38,323 nucleotides of DNA, from the NCBI GenBank assembly GCA_001789555.1, contig MFZZ01000022.1:1-38323 (forward strand), in the 5' to 3' direction. Source of the stretch: Candidatus Roizmanbacteria bacterium RIFCSPHIGHO2_12_FULL_38_13. Its GTDB lineage: Bacteria > Patescibacteriota > Microgenomatia > UBA1406 > GWC2-37-13. The position numbers and the translations under genes are program-made. Under the pieces are notes generated by a model. That model made no database searches. It had not been told where the DNA came from and saw nothing but the letters and a program-made list of their open reading frames with translations. Of this stretch, positions 1-9,257 are shown in pieces; position 1 is the stretch's first letter; every line of letters begins with the position of its first letter.

Positions 1-813
1 CACACTTCCGTCACCACGTATGTAGACTTGATTATTATTAAAATTGAAATTCGCTGTCGTTCCACTGTCTCCTATCCCAAGAAATGTATTTGTACCGTCA
101 CCTATAGTAGTTAGGTTATTGATCGTTGTTACAGAATCAAGAGTGGTTTCCAGTGAGAAAGTTGTCTCAGTTAAATCAAGGTCAGTTCCTGCAGTGTAAG
201 TAGTATTCGAATCTGTGATTTCTGAAAGCGTGCTATTTATCGTGATCTCATTGCCACTTGTGCTTATCGAAATATTTGAACCCGCCTTAAGATCAACAGT
301 TCCAGTAAGTCCCTCAATTGAGTCAAGAGCCGAAGTTTGGACAGTCGAGATGGCAGTTGAACTGATTACAGGAAATTGTGGGTCTCCTGTAATTACGATT
401 CCATCTCCTGCTGTGATTTCATAAACAACATTTGGAGCTGTAATGTTTTCCTCAAAAAAAGCAGGTTCTGTAAATCGTGATTGTAGGTTAAAAAAAATTG
501 TTGCATCTTCAGCCGCCTTGACATCTTCAAATTCTCCAAGAACTTGGGCCAGATCCTTTGGGTCGATAAGAAATGTACTGACGCCTTTTTCTTGCAAGAA
601 TGAGAAACTGGGAGATGGTATCTGGTTCTTATTTATGGCATTTAGAGTCTTTAGATAGTCCTTAAATGCTGCAAATGTTAAAAATATTGTAACGGCAACT
701 ATAAAACCAAAAATTGGGTATTTTATTTCCGATGAAAGCCACCAACCCGATCTAAATGGGTGAAATTTTTTTGAGAAGATCTTTATAGTAATCCTTTTTA
801 CAATTTCTGTCAT
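1..813 (-). CDS. Fibre-like surface protein, N-terminal part (cut by window edge)
   Basis: An open frame runs from an ATG at 813 to the window edge (271 codons, no stop reached), so only the N-terminus is seen. It has a basic cytoplasmic start, one membrane segment at about residues 32-50, then a Ser/Thr/Asn/Gly-rich beta-type region with motifs such as ITAGDGIVITG and TTIGDGTNTF, as in phage-tail-fibre-like and beta-strand-repeat surface proteins. No cleavage site is obvious, so it is probably a type II anchored protein displayed outside the cell. The gene is divergent from the F1-like ATPase operon across a 231-bp AT-rich gap. No good Shine-Dalgarno precedes the ATG. The C-terminus lies outside the window and may carry a tail-fibre end domain like that of the 9258-10889 protein; this is inference. 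Confidence 0.75.
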   Translation of the reverse strand, partial: MTEIVKRITIKIFSKKFHPFRSGWWLSSEIKYPIFGFIVAVTIFLTFAAFKDYLKTLNAINKNQIPSPSFSFLQEKGVSTFLIDPKDLAQVLGEFEDVKAAEDATIFFNLQSRFTEPAFFEENITAPNVVYEITAGDGIVITGDPQFPVISSTAISTVQTSALDSIEGLTGTVDLKAGSNISISTSGNEITINSTLSEITDSNTTYTAGTDLDLTETTFSLETTLDSVTTINNLTTIGDGTNTFLGIGDSGTTANFNFNNNQVYIRGDGSV

Positions 814-1044
814 GCAACTATTTGAAAAATTACCTTGGAAAATACCGACATAAATTTAGTATTACATATATTTATGCAAGATGCAATATATATTACATAT
901 AAGTTTTAACAGAAAGATGAAAATTTTTAATATTTGTACAAATTTATTTATCTTTATTTACTTTATTTGTTTTCTTATGGCCAAAAATAAAATAGTACTT
1001 TTTTGCTCTTTTTGCCATTGTAATCCTCATTAAAAATCTCTACA

Positions 1045-1827
1045 ATGAAATTAGACAATATGTCACCCCGGGAACTGCAAACATATTGCTATCGGATATT
1101 TTTTTTTGTATTGGCCTTTTTGATTTTGGTCAATCCCGTATATGCGCAAAAATCTGCCTCAATAGCTACCTACCACATAATAGAGAACTCAAATGTACTT
1201 GATGGTTATATTGTTGCCACTGAAAAAGAGAAATTTCTTATCAGCAACGAGGCCTATCAGCCAAACTTGATTGGCATTGTTAACAAACAGGCTGCAATTG
1301 AAATACGTCTTAACAACAATCCCGATAGTTATCCTGTAAGCACAAGTGGACAGACATATGTTTTAGTTTCATTAGCAAACGGTGACATTAACAGCGGTGA
1401 TTACATAACTTCCTCACCAATAGAAGGTGTCGGAATGAAGGCCACCGTCCCCGGGCCAATTATCGGGGTTGCTCTTGAAGATGCTAGTAACCCAGATGAA
1501 AACACCATAAGCAAGGTGAAAATAAATATTCAAAAAGACTACAATATTGACCAATATAATGCTTTCGGGAGTACCGGTTCTATAAATCCGCTTTTTGGTC
1601 AAGGATTTGAATTCATCAAATATCTGCTTGGTGCAATAGTCTTAATAATTTCGCTCTTGTTTAGTTTCTTATATTTCGGTAGATTATCAATGAAGGGTGT
1701 TGAAGCTTTGGGTAGAAATCCTTTAGCATCTAGACGGATTCAAGCTGGCATTATTTTAAATGTAATTATGGCGATTTCTATTTGTTTAATTGGCTTAGTA
1801 ACAGCAATGTATATTATACGTTCGTAA
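1045..1827 (+). CDS. F-type ATPase c-like subunit fused to a secreted ectodomain
   Basis: 260 residues; ordinary c subunits have about 70-90. Residues 16-34 form a signal peptide ending in VYA, then about 150 residues of beta-type ectodomain, then a two-helix hairpin (about 189-212 and 236-257) joined by a polar loop holding GRNP at 223-226. The loop matches the c-subunit RQP loop, and the segment VEALGRNPLASRRIQAG reads as a c-subunit loop. Counting 20 residues from the loop Arg, where canonical c subunits have the ion-binding Asp/Glu, gives Ile244. Neither helix core has any carboxylate, and the Gly-rich packing motif of helix 1 is missing. The topology (N-terminus out, loop in, C-terminus out) is that of a c subunit. 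It is the first gene of the operon, 6 nt before the b-like gene. Assignment rests on gene order plus the loop. Proton translocation by the usual mechanism looks impossible. Confidence 0.8.
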   Translation: MKLDNMSPRELQTYCYRIFFFVLAFLILVNPVYAQKSASIATYHIIENSNVLDGYIVATEKEKFLISNEAYQPNLIGIVNKQAAIEIRLNNNPDSYPVSTSGQTYVLVSLANGDINSGDYITSSPIEGVGMKATVPGPIIGVALEDASNPDENTISKVKINIQKDYNIDQYNAFGSTGSINPLFGQGFEFIKYLLGAIVLIISLLFSFLYFGRLSMKGVEALGRNPLASRRIQAGIILNVIMAISICLIGLVTAMYIIRS

Positions 1828-1833
1828 AAATAT

Positions 1834-2553
1834 ATGATAGAAATAATACAAAACTTTTCTACTTCAGCCTGGTGGATACCTTATGCAAGTTTACTTGCCA
1901 ATCTAGCCTTATTGTTGGCCGTCCTTTATTTATTAAACTATCGCGGATCAGATGCAGCAGTAAAAACTGCAGACGCGCGAATTGCGAAAATGTTTAAAGA
2001 GGCAGAGTTTCGTGGAGCTCAAATTGTTACCGAAGCAACCGAACGTGCAAAAAAAATACTTTCCGAGGCAACGATATCTAAAATCTCACTGGAAACGCGT
2101 GTTGATCGAGCTTTCGATGACATCATTATCATGGTACAAAGTCGTGTAAAGGACGAAAATCTCGCATTTTCATTGCAACTAAAGAAAAAAATGGATGAAG
2201 AAATATTATTGCTTGAACAGGAGGCAATAAAAATTATCGAAGATCTCAAAGAACATGGAAAAAAACAGCTTGGTTACTTTACCGAGAGCATGCAAACGGA
2301 AACAAAAAATATCCATGAAGAGCTTTTCCGTGACATCGAACAAAATGTTGAGGTAATAAAACAAGACATGAATACATATCGTGAACGTCAGTATAAAAAG
2401 ATCGATCAAAACATGAATATGATTATACAAGCAACATTTAGAGAATATTTGAAATATATTTTATCCTACGAAAATAACGAGGACATTATTTTTAAGTCGT
2501 TAGAAAAATATAAAAGTGATAATTTGGAGGCAAAAAAAAATGGAAATCAATAA
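1834..2553 (+). CDS. F-type ATPase b-like stator subunit (long form)
   Basis: 239 residues, with one membrane helix near residues 14-36 followed by an almost continuous charged helical/coiled-coil region. This is the architecture of subunit b, the peripheral stalk that holds alpha3beta3 still against the membrane part. Ordinary b subunits are about 155-170 residues, so this stalk is roughly 70 residues longer. Its place directly after the c-like gene and before delta matches the c-b-delta order of F1Fo operons. The stop codon lies inside the start of the delta gene (14-nt overlap), which suggests translational coupling. Sequence similarity alone would be weak; the call depends on architecture and context. 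Confidence 0.75.
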   Translation: MIEIIQNFSTSAWWIPYASLLANLALLLAVLYLLNYRGSDAAVKTADARIAKMFKEAEFRGAQIVTEATERAKKILSEATISKISLETRVDRAFDDIIIMVQSRVKDENLAFSLQLKKKMDEEILLLEQEAIKIIEDLKEHGKKQLGYFTESMQTETKNIHEELFRDIEQNVEVIKQDMNTYRERQYKKIDQNMNMIIQATFREYLKYILSYENNEDIIFKSLEKYKSDNLEAKKNGNQ

Positions 2554-3043
2554 TGCGAATTCACATAGGATTATGTTAGATCAGATTTATACGCTGCACG
2601 AACTGCAAATTTATTTACGTTCGTTAAAAACTGCTGAAAATCTCCGTTTTGAACAATCGATAAATTTTTTTGAAGAATTAAGAAATACCCTTCCCTCGCT
2701 ACTCATGAAATATCTCCAAGATTATGCCGAAAGTAATAAAATTAACCTACAAAATCAGGAGCAAGTTTTAAAACTAAGCGTGGATCTTGTTAATTATCTA
2801 GAATCAATTCCTGTGGTCGAACTTACATTTCCTATTGATCTGACGTACAGACAAATTATTAAAATCTGTAAATGGTGGCGTACTAATAGTAATGACGCTG
2901 TTGTTGTCAATATTAAAATCAATCCCGAACTTCTTTCGGGTCTCACCATTGCCTTCAAAGGCAAATATTTCGATTATTCACTTAATCGATGGCTAGAGCA
3001 TGAAGGGGCAGTTGCTATAGCAAAATTACTTACCCCGACTTAA
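2540..3043 (+). CDS. atpH: F-type ATPase delta subunit
   Basis: 167 residues from the ATG at 2540. This start is chosen over an upstream in-frame codon at 2516 because a GGAGG Shine-Dalgarno at 2526-2530 sits 9 nt before it, one of the few clear ones in the window. The body is helical, and the C-terminal motif NPELLSGLTIAFKGKYFD matches the delta/OSCP family end, where the typical form is NPxLIGGxxxxVGDxxxD. Delta joins the b stalk to the top of alpha3beta3. The gene overlaps the b-like gene by 14 nt and is 5 nt from alpha. It is about normal length for the family. Confidence 0.85.
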   Translation: MEINNANSHRIMLDQIYTLHELQIYLRSLKTAENLRFEQSINFFEELRNTLPSLLMKYLQDYAESNKINLQNQEQVLKLSVDLVNYLESIPVVELTFPIDLTYRQIIKICKWWRTNSNDAVVVNIKINPELLSGLTIAFKGKYFDYSLNRWLEHEGAVAIAKLLTPT

Positions 3044-3048
3044 ATATT

Positions 3049-4530
3049 ATGGCAGAGGCATTTGAGGCATATCTCAATAGTACAAGCGAATTTGGGACCG
3101 TTACCCAGGTTCGCTATCCAATGATTTCCGTTGAAGGTCTTCCAAAGGCTCATCCTTTCGAAACTCTCGTTTTTGAGGATGGTCAAATAGGTCAAGTTTT
3201 TGATATGGAATACGATCTCTTGCATGCTCTAGTTTTTTCTTTAGACCCAATACTTATCGGAGCAAAAGTTACTCGCACAAACCAAACACTGGCAATTCCC
3301 GTTGGAGAAACTCTTAAAGGAACTACAGTCGATGCACTTGGCCGGCCTACGCGTCTTGCCAAAGTTTTTACTACCAGAAAGAAACAAAGACAGATTTTTA
3401 CAGAATCATTAGGTATTGATCGTCGTGTCAGTATAAAAAAACCTTTTCTTACTGGTGTAACAAAAGTTGATTTACTGATACCTCTTGGCAAAGGTCAACG
3501 GCAATTGATCTTAGGCGATGCCAAAACCGGTAAAACAAATTTCTTACTTAACGCACTTGTAAATCAGGTGAATTCCGAAAATACCGTCGGGGTATACGCT
3601 GCAATTGGTAAAAAAAGAAGCGAAGTCAAATATCTTGAGGAGTTTTTTCAAAAACAAGGTATTGTTGATAAAGTCATATTGATAGCTGCGACTTCATCAG
3701 ATCCCAATAGCATGATCTATATTGCCCCCTACACTGCTATGGCAATTGCCGAATATTTTCGAGATCTTGGTCAAGATACTGTTGTGATTTTTGACGATTT
3801 AACCACTCATGCGCAAAGATACCGTGAAATAGCTCTTTTAAGCAGACGATTTCCCGGACGTGAGTCATATCCGGGTGATATTTTTTACACTCATGCTAGT
3901 TTGGTAGAACGTGCTGGAAATTATAAACATGAAAAAAAAGGTGAAGTTTCGATAACATGTCTACCTGTTGCAAGTACGGTCGAAGGCGATATCACCGGGT
4001 ATATCTCAACAAATTTGATCAGTATGACCGACGGTCACATTTTTTTTGATACCGAAATTTACAATAAAGGTGAACGCCCGGCGATCAATATTCCTCTTTC
4101 GGTAACCCGTGTCGGTAGAAAAACCCAGTCTATTTTGGTTAGACGAATTAATCGAGAAATACTTTCGCTTCTATCACAGTTTCGTACTCTTAGCCAGATA
4201 GCTCATCTAGATTCCGAACTATCACTAGAGTCGAAGGAGATTTTACACAAGGGTAAGTCGCTCATGGTTATGCTAGATCAATCGACTGGGACTATACCGT
4301 ACGCAATACAGATAATTATATTTGGCCTAATCTGGCTTGATGCGGCCGATCTATCAAAAGAAAAAGTCTATAATGGCATTTTGAACGACCTCATAGGATT
4401 AAATAATAATCCTGCCGAACGTAAAGAAATTGCTTCAATCATTAACAGTAAAACTCTCGACGAGTTTCTTTTGCGGTTAAAGCAAAAGCAAGATATCATT
4501 GATATATGCAACAAAAATCAAATATCATAA
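3049..4530 (+). CDS. atpA: F-type ATPase alpha subunit
   Basis: 493 residues, near the family norm of about 500. The N-terminal beta-barrel is followed by the nucleotide-binding domain, with a P-loop GDAKTGKT at 156-163 (canonical GDRQTGKT), and by SVTRVG at 351-356, whose Arg354 corresponds to the arginine finger that completes the catalytic site on beta. Alpha normally binds nucleotide without hydrolysing it. The arginine finger suggests that the complex still hydrolyses or makes ATP. It lies 5 nt after delta and overlaps the gamma start by 25 nt. The sequence is clearly diverged from textbook alpha, for example GKKRSEV where GQKRSTV-like motifs are usual. Confidence 0.93.
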   Translation: MAEAFEAYLNSTSEFGTVTQVRYPMISVEGLPKAHPFETLVFEDGQIGQVFDMEYDLLHALVFSLDPILIGAKVTRTNQTLAIPVGETLKGTTVDALGRPTRLAKVFTTRKKQRQIFTESLGIDRRVSIKKPFLTGVTKVDLLIPLGKGQRQLILGDAKTGKTNFLLNALVNQVNSENTVGVYAAIGKKRSEVKYLEEFFQKQGIVDKVILIAATSSDPNSMIYIAPYTAMAIAEYFRDLGQDTVVIFDDLTTHAQRYREIALLSRRFPGRESYPGDIFYTHASLVERAGNYKHEKKGEVSITCLPVASTVEGDITGYISTNLISMTDGHIFFDTEIYNKGERPAINIPLSVTRVGRKTQSILVRRINREILSLLSQFRTLSQIAHLDSELSLESKEILHKGKSLMVMLDQSTGTIPYAIQIIIFGLIWLDAADLSKEKVYNGILNDLIGLNNNPAERKEIASIINSKTLDEFLLRLKQKQDIIDICNKNQIS

Positions 4531-5369
4531 ACGAAATAGAATTTCTCGAAGATCTTAGACAACTCGCTCATGTTTACGAGACTATATCTACAATAAAAAT
4601 GCAGCAGATCCGTGAGAGTATCATTCAAAGCCGTTCTTTTTTCGCCGAGCTTATGGATATCTTTCAGTCTCTCCAGTATGAAAACTTGGATACAATAAAT
4701 GAGAATATTGCTACTTTGACCGAACAACGTGGAATCAGTTTAAAACCAATGGCAACAGTTATTATTACTGCAAATACCAAATTTCATGGCGATATCTTGC
4801 GGAAAACCTTTAATTACTTCATTAAAAAATATGACAGAGCAGGTGATCTTTTTGTAATTGGAAAAATTGGTCGAGAATTGATACAACAATACAAAAGCAG
4901 CATTAATTTTAAAGAGTTTGATATTTCGGACATAAACTTTACAATTCAAGATCTAAAGCCCATTCTATTTCATCTCTTGCAATACAAAAAAATTCATGTT
5001 TACTATGCGGTATTTAAAAATTTGGTTGAACAAATCCCAACAGATGCCGATATCGCAGATATTTTAAAACTCACACCTGAAGAAATTAAAGAGCAAACCG
5101 GTAAGGAAAAACAAACTGATTTTCTATTTGAACCTTCCGGGCAAAAAATTGCTGGCTTCATACACAACAGCGTTATTGCTATGTTGCTTCTGCAGACTGT
5201 GTCGGAAACTCATCTTGCCCGGCTCGCTTCAAGATTAAATGCTATGGACGCTTTGTTGCAAAGAATTGATATCGATGTAAAAAAACTTGATTCCAAACAA
5301 CGCCGTTTTGAAAAATCGCTCCAAAGCATCAAGCAGGCCGAACGTCTTTCTGGAATCGCGTTATGGTAG
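4506..5369 (+). CDS. atpG: F-type ATPase gamma subunit (rotor shaft)
   Basis: 287 residues, the family length. The N- and C-terminal helices that form the central coiled-coil shaft can be seen: an N-terminal helix holding STIKMQQIRES (compare the family's KAMKMVAAS region) and a C-terminal helix with ETHLARLASRLNAMDALLQR (compare SEHAARMAAMDNA). Between them lies the Rossmann-like domain, with VIITANTKFHGDI in place of the usual TSDRGLCGG region, so the foot domain is strongly diverged. Gamma couples rotation of the ring to conformational change in beta. Its start lies inside the alpha gene, so translation is probably coupled. Confidence 0.88.
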   Translation: MQQKSNIINEIEFLEDLRQLAHVYETISTIKMQQIRESIIQSRSFFAELMDIFQSLQYENLDTINENIATLTEQRGISLKPMATVIITANTKFHGDILRKTFNYFIKKYDRAGDLFVIGKIGRELIQQYKSSINFKEFDISDINFTIQDLKPILFHLLQYKKIHVYYAVFKNLVEQIPTDADIADILKLTPEEIKEQTGKEKQTDFLFEPSGQKIAGFIHNSVIAMLLLQTVSETHLARLASRLNAMDALLQRIDIDVKKLDSKQRRFEKSLQSIKQAERLSGIALW

Positions 5370-5401
5370 TTAAAAATTTGAAACAATTGAGTTGCAGCTA
5401 A

Positions 5402-6778
<1,377 letters not shown>

Positions 6779-6791
6779 TTTAGCATAAAGT

Positions 6792-7130
6792 ATGCAGCAG
6801 CCAAATGTAAGTCAACCTGTTAATCTTCAAATAAGTATCCTCTCACCGGACAAAATAATATATCTAGGACAAGCGGAAGCTGTTACATGTAAAAATGAAA
6901 AAGGCGTATTTGATATACTTCCACTACACAGCAACTTTATTTCACTTATTGATGACTATATCATTATTCATCTTCCTCGCGGACGTGAACACAAGATTAA
7001 GATCGGGCGAGGTCTTTTGAAGGCTATCGAAAACAAAATTACTATTTTGCTTAATATCGATCTCACCGAGAAAGACGTTATCTTCAAAGCACTATTTAAA
7101 CAAATTGAAGATAATCAAAAAAAAACCTAA
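6792..7130 (+). CDS. atpC: F-type ATPase epsilon subunit (short form)
   Basis: 112 residues against about 130-140 in most bacteria. The N-terminal beta-sandwich is present, with GVFDILPLHSNFISLI matching the family's GxFGILPGHAPL motif. After it only a short segment remains, so the C-terminal helical hairpin that inhibits ATP hydrolysis in many bacteria is reduced or lost. It lies 13 nt after beta and ends the operon, convergent with the next gene 9 nt away. Loss of the inhibitory arm would fit an enzyme meant to run as an ATPase; this is inference. Confidence 0.85.
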   Translation: MQQPNVSQPVNLQISILSPDKIIYLGQAEAVTCKNEKGVFDILPLHSNFISLIDDYIIIHLPRGREHKIKIGRGLLKAIENKITILLNIDLTEKDVIFKALFKQIEDNQKKT

Positions 7131-7139
7131 TTATTTTGG

Positions 7140-9185
7140 TTATCGTTCTACTGTTGCTCCGGGCGAGGACTCTTTTGGTAGTTCGAGTTTAGGTTCAACT
7201 GCGGCCGGAGGAGGTGTTGGTAAATTTAACTCTTGAGTTGGAGCTTCTTCTGTTGTCTCTGTCGCCTGCTGTTGAGCGATCTGCTCATCATATTTCTGCT
7301 GGAACGTTTTTAAATCATCCTGGGCTTTTTTATAATCATCCTCTGCTCTTGCAGGATCAACAAGGCCTATCACCACCTGCATCTGCTGGACCGCACCTCG
7401 ATAGTTTCCGTTTTGATAATAAGCCCAAGCTAGATTGTAGTGTGAGTTAGCCCAATCTGGTTTTAAAGATACAGCTTGCTCAAAAAGTCTTTGTGCACTT
7501 TCATAATCTTGTAAAAGATAGAAGACACTTCCAAGTTCGAGACGAAGAACTGGGTTATAACGATCAAGACTTATTGCCTGTTGATAGGAAGCAATGGTCC
7601 ATACAGGGGCTTGTTGTACTGCGTTTAAGATCTGACGATAGATCCCCGCCAGGTTTTGCCAATTTGTGACCCTTGCCGGATTCAATGCGACCGCAGCTTT
7701 TGCTTCATTAATCGAAATCTGGAGCGATTGTGTTACAGCAGTTCTTTCCTGTTCAGTCAGTTGAGCTCCCGTTTGAGCTTTTGCGGCCAAATTGTTGGCA
7801 ACAAGTAAATTTGCTTGAGAAAAATTACGTCTGAACTCTTCACTGTAAGGATTATACTGAACAGCCTGCTGTTGATTTTGATACAATTTCTGAAGGCTGT
7901 TTTCAGATATTGCGTCAATTGATCTTTTGAAATAAAGTTCTGACAAAAAATTACGTCCGACAAAATATATGGAACTACCTATAAATAAAAATCCCAGAAC
8001 TGAAAGTCCAATGTGTGCAGGTACTAATTTGCTTAGATCAACTTCATATTCGTCAAGTTTCTGTTCCCCTCTCACGTCTGCAACAACAAAGGCCATACTT
8101 GCAAAAAATAAGAAAAAGTTGATAAGCGACGGTGGTAATAGGAAAAGAAGAGCCAGTGAAGTAATAAACATTCCTTTAGTTTCAATCTGTGTCTTATTTA
8201 AATCTTTGAAGACATAATAAATCAAAAGTCCAAATCCTACTAATCCCAAAAGACCCAGTTCTGTAAAAATATGCAGTATTGCAGATCGCGAAGAAGCAAA
8301 ACTGCTTACCTGCCATAATGAAGTTAGGTTATATTGAGGATTTCTTACCTGTGTGAACAAGGAACCAAAATTATCTACCCCAACTCCAAACACAGCGGTA
8401 AGTGGATTTTTCAATATCTCAAGTGCAGCAAACCAAGATAGATTTAGTGGAGGAAGTATTACTTGTGTCCCTTCGGTCAACATGGATTGAATAACAGTGT
8501 AGAGTGTAAATGCAATTGTAACTGCAGCAGCGGTAATTGTAACTCCTAAAAAGGTCGTATATATCCTTTTATTTTCTGAATCCTTTAAAGCACCTTTCTG
8601 TATTCTCCAGATATAAAGAGAGGCGCCAATAATAATAAACAACAGGAAGCTCACTAAATCAAATGAGGAACCGATGGTATTAAAAGAATTGTTTTTGAGG
8701 AAGGACCAATATGATGGAAGATTGATTTTTTGAAATGGGTCGACCATCATGATCATCGAAATTATTGCCACGAACAACCCCGACACCGAAAGTACCAGCG
8801 CAGGTTGAACTTTGGTTTTCTTCAGGAAATATGAGCTATACAAATAAAACACGATCATCGAAATTATCATTACCAGTCCGTACTGTGGCCTAAATATTGC
8901 CTGTATTTTATTTGGAGTAACGAGAATGATGGATAAAACATAGGCAAGAATAATAAGTAAAAATGGTTGTAACGAAGGATTGGTTGCCCAAGTAACTTTT
9001 TTTGTGAAAATAAATTTACTAAGTGAAACGAACAACAAAAGCAAAGCAAATAAAATAAGAAAGTAAAATTTACTATAAATTAAAAACTCTCGAGTAATAG
9101 GTAGAAAAAATAATGGGAACAAAAAAATAAAACCTATGATAAGGACATAATGAATAAAATTAAAAATATATGATTTTTTTTCCAT
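7140..9185 (-). CDS. O-antigen-ligase-like (Wzy/WaaL) membrane protein with TPR tail
   Basis: 681 residues. About ten to twelve membrane helices occupy residues 1-420, with an O-antigen ligase/polymerase-type loop (FGVGVDNFGSLF, then an external loop, then ILHIFTELGLLGLVGFG). A soluble tail carries several TPR units at about 440-620 (for example HYNLAWAYYQNGNYRGAVQQ) and ends in a Gln/Glu/Pro-rich segment. Such proteins join or polymerise surface glycans; fusion to TPRs is common in CPR bacteria. The substrate cannot be told. A well-formed promoter lies directly upstream (9192-9220), with the ATG 6 nt after the -10 box, so the mRNA is probably leaderless. Confidence 0.8.
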   Translation of the reverse strand: MEKKSYIFNFIHYVLIIGFIFLFPLFFLPITREFLIYSKFYFLILFALLLLFVSLSKFIFTKKVTWATNPSLQPFLLIILAYVLSIILVTPNKIQAIFRPQYGLVMIISMIVFYLYSSYFLKKTKVQPALVLSVSGLFVAIISMIMMVDPFQKINLPSYWSFLKNNSFNTIGSSFDLVSFLLFIIIGASLYIWRIQKGALKDSENKRIYTTFLGVTITAAAVTIAFTLYTVIQSMLTEGTQVILPPLNLSWFAALEILKNPLTAVFGVGVDNFGSLFTQVRNPQYNLTSLWQVSSFASSRSAILHIFTELGLLGLVGFGLLIYYVFKDLNKTQIETKGMFITSLALLFLLPPSLINFFLFFASMAFVVADVRGEQKLDEYEVDLSKLVPAHIGLSVLGFLFIGSSIYFVGRNFLSELYFKRSIDAISENSLQKLYQNQQQAVQYNPYSEEFRRNFSQANLLVANNLAAKAQTGAQLTEQERTAVTQSLQISINEAKAAVALNPARVTNWQNLAGIYRQILNAVQQAPVWTIASYQQAISLDRYNPVLRLELGSVFYLLQDYESAQRLFEQAVSLKPDWANSHYNLAWAYYQNGNYRGAVQQMQVVIGLVDPARAEDDYKKAQDDLKTFQQKYDEQIAQQQATETTEEAPTQELNLPTPPPAAVEPKLELPKESSPGATVER

Positions 9186-9191
9186 AAAATT

Positions 9192-9220
9192 ATTCTAAAC
9201 AGATTTATTCAGCTTGTCAA
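9192..9220 (-). promoter_or_regulatory. Promoter of the O-antigen-ligase/TPR gene
   Basis: On the minus strand TTGACA (9215-9220), a 17-bp spacer and TAGAAT (9192-9197) form a near-consensus sigma-70-type promoter. The start codon at 9185 is 6 nt after the -10 box, so transcription should begin at or next to the ATG. Confidence 0.75.
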
Positions 9221-9257
9221 TAAGGAGTTGATTTAGGTTACTGGAAAAGTATTATAA

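Noticed and set aside
7125-7145. Bidirectional terminator between epsilon and the ligase gene
   Set aside because: Only a 4-bp AACC/GGTT stem is visible, too weak to call.
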